64,000 nucleotides of DNA from Phallus indusiatus (taxonomy: Eukaryota; Basidiomycota; Agaricomycetes; Phallales; Phallaceae): positions 1 to 64,000 of the forward strand of contig JAQFWX010000170.1 of NCBI GenBank assembly GCA_027605045.1, in the 5' to 3' direction. Shown here piece by piece: positions 9,387-28,910 of the stretch. The notes under the pieces were generated by a model that saw only the letters and a program-made list of their open reading frames with translations, made no database searches and was not told the DNA's origin. A program made the position numbers and the translations under genes. Each line of letters starts with the position of its first letter. Positions within the stretch are counted from its first letter, which is position 1.

Positions 9387-11800
9387 GGGATCCTGACCTA
9401 CCCAAGTATTCTCCAAATTTACATCTATCAATCCACCTTCATAGGTGATTTTGACCCGATTGTCTTATCTCTTCAATGACATCCCATTCCAAAATGTTGT
9501 GGAGGATGAGATGGAAAGAATGTTCTTTGATCTTGGGCAAAGAGGCAAATCGGAAGGAAGATCATATTTTCTTGGTGGTTTCGTCAGAGGAGAAAACATA
9601 TATTTATGAAACCATCACCAAAGGAGGTTGTTGAATTTAGGTGATGTGGCATAAAACCCAGTGTACTGTCTGATTGGCACACATGAACATGCAACAGTGC
9701 GGACTCCGGAGTTGGCTAAACTTACATGCGAGGACTGATATGACGAGTCCTGTATTAATTCTCCCCCTTGCTTTCTAAAACTCCTGTTAGCCATAGAATG
9801 CGGTTGAGAAGTTTCCTTCTCGACCAAAGATGGATAATGAGAGTGGGTTTCCTCCCGTTAAAAAATACTGATGCATATCCCAAGTACTTTAACAAAAGAA
9901 AATGGGTTCTCTTATGAGGCCTACCGTAGACTCATGATTGTTGATAAGACAATGGAAGGTACGCCGGCGATAAATGTATGGAATACATAAATTTATCGAA
10001 ATGGTCGTCATCACCTAGGTAAATCATGATTTATGATCAAGTTAAATCTAGTATCAATCGTCGTTTTTCCTCAAATGCGAGGAAAACCCGCGATCATGAA
10101 GTACGATCCTCCCAAGTTCTCACCATTTCTTGTAGAAAATCTGGTATAAAGTAGGGGTACGAGTCCGTGCAAAGGGTTATATGGGACATGTTCATGATGG
10201 GATTATTCAATCAAGAATTTTCAACGGGAAAAAGTGATCTCCATACGGGCGTTCATGCATCTCGGCGATCCCGTTTGGAAAGAGTTTATGAATCCCTTGT
10301 GCCAATCCAAGTTCTGGGAGAGATAAAGATGTGGTGTGGATTTTTCATTCACATCTTGTCCTCTCAAAAAAATCAAGGGTTTGGTCTTAGGGGTTTGACT
10401 CTAGTAGCATCGGGGAAAGCGGTACTCGCAGCCAAGCAACAGGATGCTAGCCTGGCGGCCTCGGTGGACATTCGCTGGAAATTCGATTCACACCCTGTTG
10501 ATACCTCTCCCATCATCATAAAAGAATAAAGCCAAATTCTTTGACATAGTAAGCTTACAGAACTCCTTTTCACGTGAGAACTAGATTACGCTCATGCCAA
10601 AGCTGGACAAAAAAGCCGAAATTTTTCAATTGGGAATCGGCACGTTCTCGTCTGTTCTCGTCTGTGTCTGTCAACATATCTGGAGCCGGCACTAGACATA
10701 TAGGGTCAGGATAATTTTCATACGGAACGATATGTAGTTAGTCACTGAAGTTCTGACGATGAACCACGTATATATGGAAAAAAGACAAATTTGGTAGATT
10801 ACTTTTTTCCGAGATTTGGATATTCCAAGTGTTATCATGTATTTCAGTAAATATGCCCCCTGCTCATACGGACAACAGAGTATACGCGGAAATTTGATGC
10901 TGAGCGCTGAAGCGCTGACCGTCACGGTAACAAGCGAATTTTCGCGGGGTTCCGAAAATAAAACGTTGGGATTTTTGACGGCTCATGGATTTCGACTTTG
11001 AAAGGAAAATTCTACCGCGCTTGTTGTTAATACCAAGCGCATTCTCAGGTTGTCCAAATCTCTGAAGTTTGATCAGACTCCGGTATTGGCTGGGAGCATT
11101 CACTAATCACCGGCACCGGTCACCTAGTCAAGCAGAGTCAATCTCGGCGATAAAAACGAAAACCCCTTTGAACTATCACATAAGAAAAGCTACTAATGAA
11201 GCAGCTTTATTAAACTCAATACGTTATGATGCAGGTCGTCATACGGAAAGAGGTTCTATATGAATTTCATTCTTCTCAAGTAATTACTAATCTATCTAAA
11301 GCATATATTTAACGCAGTGCATCTATACATAAGGACAGACTCAGCTAGTATATGGGTAACAAAAAGCCTAATATCGACGACTTTAAATAGGTCTGTTTCG
11401 TCAAAAGTATTCATCGGCACTCCTACATAAACAGAGAAATAACTCAAATGACGATTCCGAAGCGGGGTAATAATCCCTGAGATAACACTTAGTCCCTGAG
11501 TTACCTGGCGCTACAAGAACACTATGATTAGTCGGTTATTTGGTTCTTTGAAGCGCGAGTGTGGTGCTCTTTGATTGTGATTTTTTAAAAGTCAGTATGC
11601 GGATCTACCGTTTTCCGAGGGTGTTCCTTTTCTTGCATCGAACCGCGGTGGTTGAAACAAATTCTGCGGTCGCATTTGTTTCTCCGCCCAAGTCAACCAT
11701 ATCGTCTTTTACAGAATAGGTGGATTTTTCAAGAATATCAGACTATGGCGATATGCTGATTTACGCTTGTCTTGTGACCAGACTGAGTCTTTTCCCGACA
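9387..11800. other. 2.4-kb gene-poor stretch
   Basis: I find no recognisable domain on either strand. Short open frames exist, for example 10167-10529 (+, 120 codons) and 9615-9827 (-), but none shows conserved motifs, convincing splice sites or family resemblance. The stretch may contain decayed transposon or gene sequence. The last few hundred bases are the likely promoter of the gene starting at 11802. Confidence 0.4.
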
Positions 11801-11801
11801 T

Positions 11802-13292
11802 ATGCCGTTCCTCAAAGTCACCCCCAGGCATTTGACGGTTTACACCCTAGTGGCATGCACTGTCATTCTATTTCTTCAAAACGGAATTCATATAACGAAC
11901 TCACTTTCACATCCGTTTTTCTTCCAACGAAACCACTGTGTTTCCCAGTGCAAGTCTGACCCATTCAAGAGACCAGGCACGTTATATCTTGGCTCGGAAG
12001 TCTCAGACACGAGATGGATTCCGTTCCCTCCTAATGGCATCAACGACGTTCGCTCCCTCAAGTCAATCAACAGAGAGTCTACTATCCCAGAAGCTTTTAG
12101 CCTCCAGAGCGACGCATGTCCCCAGTATATGAAACGGCTCTCGCAAAACGATACTAGTAGCATGGATTGGATTCTCAATAAAACTATCTTGTTTATCGGA
12201 TCATCCCATGATAGGTATGAGCGGTTCTGCCAATTAATTTTTCATCTGCAAACGCCTTCTTAGGAATAATATCCGTAACTTTTGTAAAGAGACGTACGGA
12301 AAATACTCGACCATCGGCGATCATGCAGGTAGGTTTGGCTGAATCAGACTTCGAAATTCGTCAGGGATCATAAGATCGAGCATAGCCGGGTTTTGTCACC
12401 TTCAAAGATACAACTTCACCATGGCACTTTGGTTTATGTACGGTGCTATCGACTCTGACGACTACGATTGGTTTGAGCCTTCTGAAGCCAGACCACTGAC
12501 ATTTGAGAATAGAGTAAGTTTGGGTAATGCTGAAATTGGTTTTTTCTTACCTTGACATTCTCAAACTTCGCGAAGATCAAAGATATTATGATTCCATGGT
12601 CGAATAGAGAGGGCTTACATGCTCCCAATTTGGTCATTGCAGTGCGTATGCCAGACGTATTCAGCCTTTAGTGGCACTCATTTCTCCTCAGACCAGTTTA
12701 TTCTGGGACGACAAATTCCTGAAACAAGTGAGATTTTTCGATCAACGAAAAGGGCACGCTGTTACTCACAGAAGGTCACAGCTAGCAGTTCATTCAAATC
12801 GTGCCAAAGGGCACGAGGCTTTGACATACTCGGAATTAGCGTGGCATCGTTTTCGGATCCATTCCCTCGTTGCTTTCACACGTTCTCTCTTCGGTGATGA
12901 CATACCTATTATGATGCGTACACGGCATTTACGAAACTCAAGCGAGTCGAATAGAATTTTAAGGTGTGTTCGCATCCAATCAAATAAAAATAAGGTTGCA
13001 GAACGAGGCTTCCGATCTTTAGAATATATCAATTAGACCAGAACCTGAGGCATGTGTCACAAGAGTTGGGTCTTGAATTATTTGTGAGTTTTCCTCCACA
13101 CTCAAATAGGGAAACTATACTTACAATGGTCACAGACGTGGGGGGATCTTTTAGAGGGATACACAGAGTGTGTTCGACTCGAGATGAATTGTTTTTTCCA
13201 AAGGATCGCTTCCTAACATACTTATTGCTAGCTTCGCTGATGGCGATCAGCATTACAATCACGGCCCTGTGACGTGGCTATTTGGGGAGTGA
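11802..13292 (+). CDS. Predicted type II membrane protein, PC-esterase/SGNH-like fungal family
   Basis: The ATG at 11802 opens a short basic tail and one hydrophobic segment ('LTVYTLVACTVILFL', about residues 11-25). This is the arrangement of a Golgi type II membrane protein. The lumenal part has 'NKTILFIGSSHDRYERFC', which resembles the block I 'GDS.DR' of PC-esterase/trichome-birefringence-like proteins. 'FCHLQRYNFTMALWFMYG' and 'IMIPWSNREGLHAPNLVIA' follow. The end reads '...FADGDQHYNHGPVTWLFGE' with the stop at 13290-13292. Several introns are evident, including donors after 'SSHDR' and 'GDHA'. The frame breaks at the T6 run 13192-13197, where one more T joins the last two blocks, and probably once near 12650. 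Catalytic activity is unproven; polysaccharide O-acetyl transfer or esterase activity is inferred only from the fold-like motif. Confidence 0.55.
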
Positions 13293-13559
13293 GTAGAGCT
13301 CCGCTTCGACACGCCTTTACCATATGTTGATGTTCATATCCGTAAAACAGCATGGTCTTATTCTATTTGCAACAAGCCACTACAAGAGGGTGCTGGTTTT
13401 GTAAAGGGAGCTAAACCATGGTTCACGTGTTGATGGATCAAGACAAGCACTAAGACCAAGCATTATACCTGATGTTAAATAGCGGCCAAATCTGTACACA
13501 TTGCGTTGACTGATCTAATGAAAGTCCGATACTCCAAAATATGGATATTCTACGGTCAA

Positions 13560-14930
13560 TTAGTATAATGAAGTTCGATTGTTGCCCTTTGGTGAACGAA
13601 TCTGTTTCCAATATTTTAGCGTGAGAGCAAATTGACAATTTAATTTACTACCTTCTGTATATTTTTGTGAATGACGTCGGTCAAAACGGCATAAATATTT
13701 TTAATATCAACCAAGTGTTGCCGTGCCATATACAACTGTTTCGCATCATGCTCTTTCAGAGCGAGCTTAATTTATTGTTAGGAGTTTCTAAGCAACTAAG
13801 AACACGAATATACATACCGTATAGTCCTCAAGGTTGGGATATTTAATAAGTTTGGAGCATATTTTAGCCCGCTGTAGAAAGCTTGTTCGGGCGATGTCCC
13901 TCAGATTATAAGCACTTTCTTGGGATCTATGCAATTCCGAAAGGACCTCTGCAATGGCTTTGGGTATAACCTAAAACACGAAGACAAGTTGAGATTACCT
14001 TCTTGTATTTGAACACCTATAAGAAAAAACTTAGAATGGAAAACCTTTGCATGTCGTCTAGGAGTTCATCAATCATACCAAAGTTGTCACCGCTAAGAAA
14101 CGAGAAGGCATGAGCTAGTTTGTGGACTTAAGTTGCCAACATACTCTTCTATCCTTTTATCAAAGCATTGAAAAACCGTGATAAAAGAAAACCCTATATG
14201 TAGACTCACCTTGGCATCGTGAGACTTATCCATAACTTAATCTTATCCTGTTAAAGAATAAGCACGAGGTTTGCGCCCAAGAACAAGTAAGACTGACACA
14301 TAGCTCAATCAGCTCCTCACATTCCTCTCGTACGCGACTTTGCAACTTGTTTGAAACAAAATTAAGTGAGAAGGGGCTTTTCCCTAGCTAAGAATCTCGC
14401 GTTCACCTGATTTACGTGCTGGTTTGACAGCACTCTCTCGGAATAGCGGGCATTTGTTGTTGAATTTGAAGATGTCGGACTTGAACTGGCGCCATCCGTT
14501 AGCTTTCTTTTCTTTGAATCATGCTCCTTTTCTTCTTTCGGAACTGCTGGATATACAGTCGCGTCTGTCGTGGTATACAGGAACGAGGGGTTGAAAGGGG
14601 ATTTCTCATCGTTTGTAGACTCGACTAGGGCTTTGAGTTCTCTGGAGTGGGCATAGCTTGTCAGGGGTTAAATAAGATATGGAAGAAGGCCAACATTGTC
14701 TAGTTCAGAGCAGTGGTAATACTCAGTATACCGGAGCCAGTAAAGACGTTTTCATAGTTACCCACCTTTCGCGGGAAAATGTCAAAGACGATCTCCTCCG
14801 CATCGTTATTTACTTCTTTATTGAATTCCTGTTGGTGAGATGATGGGGATTTGAGTGAACAGATAAAAAAGTCGGCACGTACTTCAAGTTGGGTCGCTAA
14901 TTCGGGTTTCATCGTTCTTGTCTTCGACAT
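13560..14930 (-). CDS. Proteasome activator PA28/REG (gamma-like)
   Basis: PA28 heptamers cap the 20S proteasome and stimulate peptide hydrolysis without ATP; the gamma type is nuclear. The N-terminal helix has 'EEIVFDIFPRKV'. A Ser/Thr-rich, charged linker with 'KKRKLTDGASS' follows. The activation-loop region has 'KLWISLTMPK' and 'SGDNFGMIDELLDD'. The C-terminal helices include 'CSKLIKYPNLEDYT', 'LKEHDAKQLYMARQHL' and 'NIYAVLTDVIHKNIQK'. A 50-bp intron (13602-13651) leads to a final exon ending 'TSLY', which closely matches the PA28-gamma C-terminus that docks in the proteasome alpha-ring pockets. Reading through that intron would stop early at 13640, so the spliced form is preferred. The ATG is at 14928-14930. 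The basic linker could act as a nuclear localisation signal. Confidence 0.85.
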
Positions 14931-15825
14931 GACTGGAAGAATCTTAGGAAAGTAACCTGTTGTGATGACGTACTACTGGGCGTCAAATCACCTACCAACC
15001 TCCAACTTGGCGTGATTTCTTGTGATTTCCCATCTGCATTCGAGAGTTGAGCGCAATACTCAGACAATATCTGAAGCCGTGAATGTAGACCGCTTGGCTG
15101 GTGCGGCGAGTTGACTATGCAGTATCTGATTAATTAAGAAGTGTCCTCACTTTGCGCGGAATCGGCCCGGTAGAAAATGGTCACCAAAAGGGCCGTGATC
15201 GCTTGCAGGGATCCCAAGCAGGAAGACGAAACAGAACCTGACCGATAAAGAGCAAGTAAGTGACGAAATGGAACAGCTTATTTGTCTAGATTACCGTCAG
15301 TGATCTAGCATCCAGGGGCGAGCGACCGACAACAGCAGAAAACATGTTCAAGTTTTAATAGCAAACTACTCCCCTTTTCGATTATGATAACATCTACTCC
15401 CTCTAAAATGAGCTCATGGCACTCAATCTGGCGATTACTGGCCTGTAAGTTTGTCATTATGAATCGACATCGCCACCACCGGTCGGACCCAGCCAAATCT
15501 TGGGCTCCTCGATTGAAGCTCGGTACACCCCTTCTGCAAGGAAATTTTTTACCTTGGCATATGAAAGGAGCTCTTTCTAAATGCTGCGTTATGAATTTCA
15601 ACAGGTGAAAACTATCTGTGCGAGGGATATGCCGATGTCCCAAGACGTTCCCTTTTTCGGTATCAGACACGAGGCTACCTCGAGGCAAACAATAAATACT
15701 CAAGAGTGCGGCATACCCTGAATGATTTAATCATCCTTCCAGCTGCTACCAGAAGGTGTGTTAATCGTGAGTTAATTTCAAGTTTCACCTTCACTCTATC
15801 TCACCTGTCGTGTAACGCGTTGCAG
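14931..15825. other. Spacer with possible unassigned 5' exons
   Basis: The 14931-15380 part shows no gene. From about 15606 to 15752 there is an open exon-like stretch on the plus strand ('GENYLCEGYADVPRRSLF...') ending at a possible donor. It may be a 5' exon of the next gene, but its phase does not match the exon at 15826 without an indel. Confidence 0.35.
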
Positions 15826-18800
15826 TTGCGGTAACCTCACCACACCGGACCAACGCACCCATCCCAAAGGGTTCAAAGGTCGCGGTCTTCCCATTCACTG
15901 TTCCTTACGAGCCCCTCAGAGTAGGCCTCGTCAAGAAACCGACGTCTTCACCAGAGTTAGCAGAAAGGCTCGCAAGGCTCCGTCCTTCGAGCTCCCATTA
16001 CCGCCCCTCGGAGGTCTCTCTAGGCCAGAACCTCCCGTCTCTCAAGGATTCAGATTGGTCCTTCCAAACTCTTTCTCCAAGTCCAACCTCTCCTGATCAT
16101 TACATCAACACTCCCGCTCTTACTATCCCAGTTGAGACTCTAGCCGCAGAAGAAGAAGAAACAGAGTCCGACGACAGCCCCGGGTCATCTTCTGGTCCCC
16201 GCCAAGAACCCCCAACTCCATCTCCTACAGTTTCCAATTTCTTCCCGGACGTTGATATCGATTATTCGTCCCCTATTTCAAGGAGTGTATCCCAGCGTAC
16301 CCGTGCTAGCAGCTTTATTTCTCGTTTAACAGGCGGTTCGAAGCCTTCCGTTTCTCAGAGAGTTCTTTCCAAGTTTGCCGGTTCTCGAAAATCCTCGAAA
16401 GTTTCCGAACCCGTCACTCCTTCTCATAAGTCAGGAGTAGAATCATCTAGGAACTCTTCAGAGGTAAAGGCATTTTACATGTTTGTACATATCTATTGTC
16501 TCTAAGCTTTATGGTTGTCATGTAGGAATATCCGCATAGTGAACACCCAATCCCTATAAGTTTCTTGGGAGGCCAAGATCATCATTCGTACCCTGCTAGT
16601 GAATTACCCTTCTCCCCTAGTGAAGGTGCATTTTCACCCAGCGGTCTCTACACTCCTAGCGAATATCAATTCACTCGCAGTCGTTTATATACACCCAGCG
16701 AAAGGTCTTCGATAGTTGGTACTCCTCGTCGGAGTTCTCTTAAAAATCCTCTTTCCAAGTTAAGCCGCAGCTTCCGCTACAACTCTTCTCGTGTTTCTTT
16801 CAAGAATCTCTCTCCTATCTCTTCTGGAGATCGTCCTCTTCACTCACCCGAAACTACCACTGGTGAACCGCACCCCGACGATCTTAATCACATCCAACTA
16901 GGTTCTCCGAATTTCATACCACCATCTGAGAACAGCACCGATCCTTCTCCGCCTTCTGAATCTAAGCCATCCGTTTCTCCGCCTGTTCACGTTGTTCCTG
17001 TTTCTCTTCCGGCGGATAGCATCGATAACGTCGTCAACAACCTTAAACAATCCATCGCTGCTGCAAATACAGGTCCTTTCCAAGTCGTTAATCCGGCGGA
17101 ACTAGTTGCTTCTCCGACTGTATATCCCACAGAGTACGGTTCGCCAGCAGTAACTACTCTTCCTCCTGGGTCTAGACCTCAGTCCTGGTGGTATTCTAAG
17201 GTTCTCCCCACTCCTAAGCCGTCTTCAACTCAGTCCGCGACCTTCCAACAAGTGGAACCCTGCGAAAGTCCAACCGAGATCACTCCGAAAGCCGCTACTC
17301 CTGCTCCTCTTCCACCTCAAGCGCGACCTCAAGTTGAGTCTAAGGCATCGGAAGCTTATCCTCAAGATCAATCAGCCAAATCTTCACCAGTAAAAGGATT
17401 ATTCGGAGCACCCACTCCATTCACTAGAACAGGCGCTCTTCCATCTCCTCCTCTCAGCGTAGCGTCTCCGAGTCATTCACCTCCATCCGCAACTTCTACC
17501 GTTCGTTCTCCTCATCGGACTCGCAAGCCTACGAAATCTAATCTTAGAAAACGAAGTACGAGCACCAGTCCTCGTGCCATTCGTCAAACCGAGTCTATCC
17601 TCTTCCCGAGACCCAAGGAAGACGACCCTCGTGTATCGCAAGTTTCCAGCCCGTCTCAAGAATCCACCTACTCTTTCATAGATCCCGCCAATCGTCCATT
17701 ACCTCCCTCTGTCTTTTCTGTTACTGCACCTCCAACTGTAGTCTCTCCGGCTGTTCCACTACCTAATCCGGAACAAATTCCTCTCCCAGCCTCTTCATTT
17801 TTTAACACGCCGGTCGATCCAGCTTGTGTTCCTCTCCCAGTCTCGGCTTCAACAACCGCACCTCCGTCGGCTTATCCAACTCCGCCATCAAGCGTTCCCA
17901 CTGCTACACGTGGGCTCTCACCTAAGGTAAAAAGCTTATCCTGTCAATCATGATATGTATTTTGTGGCTGATTTTTCTTTTTGTCCCGATTCTAGCAATC
18001 TCGTCTTGGTTCTCGTTCAGGCAGCCGCATCGGGTCTCGTTTCACATCTCGTCGAAGTTCCAGGCGTAACACTGTTACTCGGCTACCTTCTATCGCTTCC
18101 TCAGGGAAACTCAATTCTGCGGTAATTGAATCTGAGGAGCCGGCTCAAGCCCCCAACGCCGCGACAACTCTTCCAACCCCGCCTACTTCTCCCCCTCTCG
18201 CCGATAATTTAACAGCCTCCCCTACCAAGTCCGTATTATCTACACCAGGCTCTGTCACTTCTCGTAGATCTTCCGTTTTCAAGGTAACGTATGTCCCTTA
18301 TTTTAATGAATAACAAACTTACTCATCTGTAGACATTTTCTCGACGTAATTCTCGCGCACCTTCTATAAAGGCTCTCAAATCGTCTCTTACTGCGCTATT
18401 AAGCCCCAAGAGGAGCGGCTCAAAGAACGCATCTCAGACAACACTTCCTCTCGAAGCAACAACACCGACCCAAGGAAGTCTCCACGAACTTGTTCAAGAA
18501 CCTACAAGTTTCACAGAAGAGTCCGAATTTGCTCAAGAACTTGCGTCTAACGTAACTGAACGCCCTATCTCCAATCAGACTACGCCCAAGCCTTCTCGGA
18601 AGTCTTCGTTCACAACCCTCTTACGTTTCACACCCTCGAGAAAATCATCTAAACAGCAACTTACTCGCACGTTATCTGAGCCTTTACTTTCGCAACAGTC
18701 CACGCCGAAACCTCAGTCCACACCGAAGCCTCAAGTTTATCGCGAAGCGTCACCCTCACCGCAGCCTCAAGTTTACAGACAGGCCTCGCCCTCACCACAA

Positions 18801-19654
18801 CCGCAACTCTCCAGGCAGTCTTCCCATCACGATCCCTCCAGAAGATCTTCATATCATCAAATCTTCACTCCGTCCTTAAAACCCTCTGCACATTTAGCTC
18901 CAAACGAACTCGCAGCCCTTCCAGACGAAGTCATCGAACACCTACCCCCAGAAGTAATCGCCAGCATGCCTATGAACGGTAATATCGACAATTTTACCGA
19001 GGACTATGATTACCAAAATTACAATTGGTTCCAGGTAAATAATTATACTAATAAGTTCTTTCTTATGTCACCGGAGACTGACCTCTTCGTTGTAGAATCC
19101 TCCTCCCAAGCCTGAGGTATGACTATCACCATTTTTCCACCACGTGTTTATCATTCGACTCATTTTTCTTCTTTTTTCTTTCTCAGCCACCGCCCCCTGA
19201 GACTATATCACCTCCCTATGTGCCCATGCCCGGGGTGGTAGAGCAAAATGAGGCTTTCATTTACGCTCTACAAGCCGCACCCAACGTTTTGTATGGTCAA
19301 TATAAGCAATATGGTCAAGTACGTGCACGTGTTAACTGATGTCATATTCATCTGATGGATCATGTGTTTTGCCTCCCCTTACAGCTCGGTGTTTTAGCAT
19401 GGTGTGCCGAATTCAGTGAACTGATCGAATCGATGAAGCAGTTAGGATATGACGGCAACATGTTCATAAACACAAGATCGCAGGCGCTGGCCACCTGTCA
19501 AGAAATACTCAAACTCAAACTCGATATCAAGATGCAGATTATTATCATTTATCTGTCGTCGCAGGTGGCGAGGTTGAGACGATTCTTAGACGGTGAAACT
19601 GAGTACGATGATTATCCGGTGCCCCAATTCCCTTTGGACGCCCGAAACGCATAA
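15826..19654 (+). CDS. Large Ser/Pro-rich disordered protein, 5' end uncertain
   Basis: At least seven exons encode more than 1,100 residues of low-complexity Ser/Pro/Thr-rich sequence. The long open exon 16527-17925 follows an intron at about 16465-16526. Further introns lie near 17926-17996, 18283-18333, 19034-19096 and 19322-19383. Repeated short motifs are visible: 'YTPSE' repeats near 16650-16700, 'RRSS' and 'RKSS' basic-Ser motifs resembling kinase sites, and three 'TPKPQ'/'SPSPQPQ' repeats near 18700-18810. Only the last about 130 residues look folded ('QNEAFIYALQAAPNVLYGQYKQYGQ' region and 'LAWCAEFSELIESMKQLGYDG'). No domain is recognised. It could be a cytoskeletal or signalling scaffold, but this is inference. 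The true start may lie in exons upstream (15606-15752). Confidence 0.65.
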
Positions 19655-19912
19655 ATTAGGACATTTCTTTCTCTTTTGTTTGTTTGGAAACTTGCGGCTT
19701 TCTTTCATTTCATTTTTTCACTTTATTCACATATTCCCGGAGATATTACCTTTTCATTATGCCACATGAATGCCTGGATCGCACACACACAACGAGTCTT
19801 CCTTTTACAACCTATGGCCCTTCTCACCATTTAATCATTGTATATTACCAAGCATTAAAACATATTTATGGGAAGGTATTAAACATAAAAAAAAGAATCC
19901 AAGAAAGCATGG

Positions 19913-21036
19913 TCAATTCACAGTAATGGCGTTGGCACCTGTTGCCCAATGTTGGGGCCGTTTGGTCTTTTTGCCTCGCTGTTTCGCGCCGCCTCTTCCA
20001 CTGGTTTCATCACGCTCAGGGACCGACCATGTACGTTTTTGTTGTGGAACGTGCTCCATTCCAGATGTGGTTGAATGCCGCTGTGGAGGTGCAATAACAA
20101 TGGTATCTGTATTTTCTCCCGCATCCAATTTCTTTTGCACGTGCTTCTTCTAAACACCAATGAATAATTTAGTAAACGTCTTGCGCTGCAAATTGCGGCG
20201 GAGCACATACTCTTTGTTCTAGTAGCTGCTTATTCCTCGCTTGAACTTTCTGTACTCTACTGTCGCTTTTGCCTCCACCGCCAGCGGTAAGCTCCACGTT
20301 GATTCTTCTACCGTCCAATGTAGATCCGTGTAGTTTGATGGCTTGCTGTAAAGCGTTTTTATGCGAAAACTCGAGGAAGGCGCAGCCTTTTGATTTCGCA
20401 GATGTTGTTGCACCGGGTGTTTTGGGTTTGGGTGTTAAAAGTCTTACTTGAGGAGGAGGATCTGTTGAATTTTCTTAGAAACAGAGAAAGCAGGGGGGCT
20501 GTAACATGATTCGTACCACACTTTGAGAAGTGCTCCCGTACGGCATCGATGGAGGTGGTGTATTTTAGATTTCCTGAAAGGCTATGAGCATACTTTGACA
20601 ATGCTAATATTGGCAGAAGGGACGTACCAACAAACAAAATGAATCTAGATTTTGAAGAGTCTCCTGACTTAGTTTTAGCTTTACTTTCGTCCACTGTCTT
20701 AACGCCATTCTCTTGTCCTGCGCCGGGTTCTGGTCGTTTCTTCTTCTTCTTTCCCCCCGACCCATCAGTAGCGTCCTCTTTTGCTTTTGAAGTATTGACG
20801 TCATCCTTGTCAAGCGAATCCCTTTTCCTTTTGCCTAAAGTTGAACTTTTGTCGTTCTTCTCGGACTGAGGCTCCTTCTGGTGGTTATCCGATTCCGGCA
20901 GTAGTTCCTCATCCTCGACAAGTAAATCTGGTTCAGGGACATCGTTTTCTTCTCCCGACGGGTTTGGCTTTTTGCCTTTGCGCTCACGAAACGCAAAGGC
21001 TTTCTTTTGTTTCTTCGTTAGTTTAGATGGAGGCAT
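19913..21036 (-). CDS. Nucleolar RRM protein, Nop6 family
   Basis: Nop6-type proteins act in early 40S ribosomal subunit assembly in the nucleolus. The ATG at 21034-21036 opens 'MPPSKLTKKQKKAF', followed by a long acidic/lysine-rich leader with 'GKRKRD' and 'GGKKKKKRPEPG'. A single RRM is assembled over three exons: RNP2-like 'RFILFVG', then 'LKYTTSIDAVREHFSKC', then 'QVRLLTPK' and RNP1-like 'SKGCAFLEF'. The block 'GRRINVELTAGGGG' right after the RRM is the signature seen in Nop6. The C-terminal part is basic and Gly/Arg/Lys-rich. Introns fit about 20513-20454, 20628-20579 and 20210-20150. The stop is at 19913. Confidence 0.8.
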
Positions 21037-21165
21037 GTGACATTTTGTTGTCACATCAGGACTCTATCCTATGTAGTGGACTGCGATCGCAATTCGACAA
21101 ACACAATAACCATCTATCCATAGTTTATTTTCCATTCAATTCATGATAATGGAGAACATTACACA

Positions 21166-21940
21166 ATGGCAAATCCATCATCCAACACTATGCAAGTCGA
21201 ATCTTCTTTTCAGGTTACCATGCCAGTTCAAGAACAATATTCTGCCATTCTAAAATCTGGTTGAGGGATTTGTCATAATGAGCTCGTACTCAGCAATGAT
21301 AACAATGATGAAATCAAAAAATGATACACATTGACGAATACACCTTTGATAAACAGGGACATTTGAAACATGTCAACGGGTTAATTTCGAACACCGATCG
21401 CAACTCCTTTGTCCTCAGGTCCATACGCCTTCTGAATTTAAAAGAGGGAGTCAGTGCCACTCTGTTTGCATTCATACTTTCACCATGGATTATACTCGCA
21501 ATGAAGACATGGAAATGGACGAAAAAGTCGTCGAAAGCTCAACACAAAAGTACGGCAGGCATTTGATCACGGCGCGTCTACTGGAGCATGTTGTACTGAT
21601 GATTAACTTGGCCAGTCTTCACCCATTTACCAAATTTCATCACGGCGAATCACCAATGAACGACGAGGAATACGACGATTCGGACGCAAAGAGTGTCATG
21701 GTCGAGCCGCCGTCGCGTGTGCATTCACCATCGCCTGACGACCTTGACTACAACGACGGCTTTAATTTTGATGACAACAACCAGTCTGCGTATTTTCAAG
21801 AGCAACAAGATGTCGATCAGAACCACGAAATGAGCTTGCAAACCGAACAAGATGTTAAATTATTGTCGATGCCGACATTTAGTTCAGAAACACAATCACC
21901 ATCGTTCGGTCAACCGGAAGCAAATACTATGGAGCTCTAA
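21166..21940 (+). CDS. Small acidic protein of unknown function
   Basis: The main open frame runs from ATG 21485 to the stop at 21938-21940 (151 codons). It is strongly acidic ('DEEYDDSDAK', 'DDLDYNDGFNFDDNNQ') with a Gln/Glu-rich tail. A stretch of about 70 bp after 'VVESSTQK' (21550-21620) begins with GT and ends with AG and could be an intron. A short upstream frame at 21166 ('MANPSSNTMQVESSFQ') may be a first exon. No domain is recognised. It may be a short regulatory or intrinsically disordered protein. The true start is uncertain. Confidence 0.4.
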
Positions 21941-22429
21941 CGCGTTCTTCGCAATCTTATATCTGTAAAGACTTTTTCTATGTTCCCCTGACAATGTGGA
22001 AATTGATAAAATATGCTTTCAGATTTACATTACAATGCGCAGCATATGATGCTAATAAAAATTACTACAATTATGCCTTCCTGTGGATTTGGGTTGTATT
22101 TACAAGTTTCCGTAGCAATGAGAGAAAACTAATCGATGGCTCTTGTCTTTGCAACCGAGAGGATTGTCGCGAAGCCGCCATTCTTTAAGCTTTAAGCTCT
22201 GATAAAGGGGTAAAGGTCTGTTTCCGTCATAAGTAGCCCAAATGCTGACTAAATGCATCTACAAGCGCAATCCTTTTTACTCAACATCAGTGTCGGCAGC
22301 GAACTCTCAGAAAATTTTGGAAAAGAGTAGGGTGTGTTTGGTATTAGTTAGACTGGTACATTTCTATAAACATAATTTCCCTTTCCAGTTGTCCCAATAA
22401 GTTATTCTTGATGGAATGGAACAAGTTTC
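21941..22429. other. Intergenic, nothing seen
   Basis: This is the 3' flank shared by the acidic-protein gene (+) and the first GMC gene (-). Only short random frames are present. Confidence 0.5.
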
Positions 22430-28842
<6,413 letters not shown>

Positions 28843-28910
28843 CTAGTATATATATACTCATGATTTTTCCCAGGGGTGTTTGCCAATTTAAGGTTTTGTG
28901 ATCATTTTAC

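Noticed and set aside
13640..13651. Stop codon TAA at 13640-13642 as the end of the PA28 gene
   Set aside because: Splicing a 50-bp intron gives a last exon ending 'TSLY', matching the known PA28-gamma C-terminus, so the earlier stop is intronic.
15305..15703. Minus-strand 132-codon open frame
   Set aside because: There are no recognised motifs, and it overlaps a plausible plus-strand exon; composition does not favour it.
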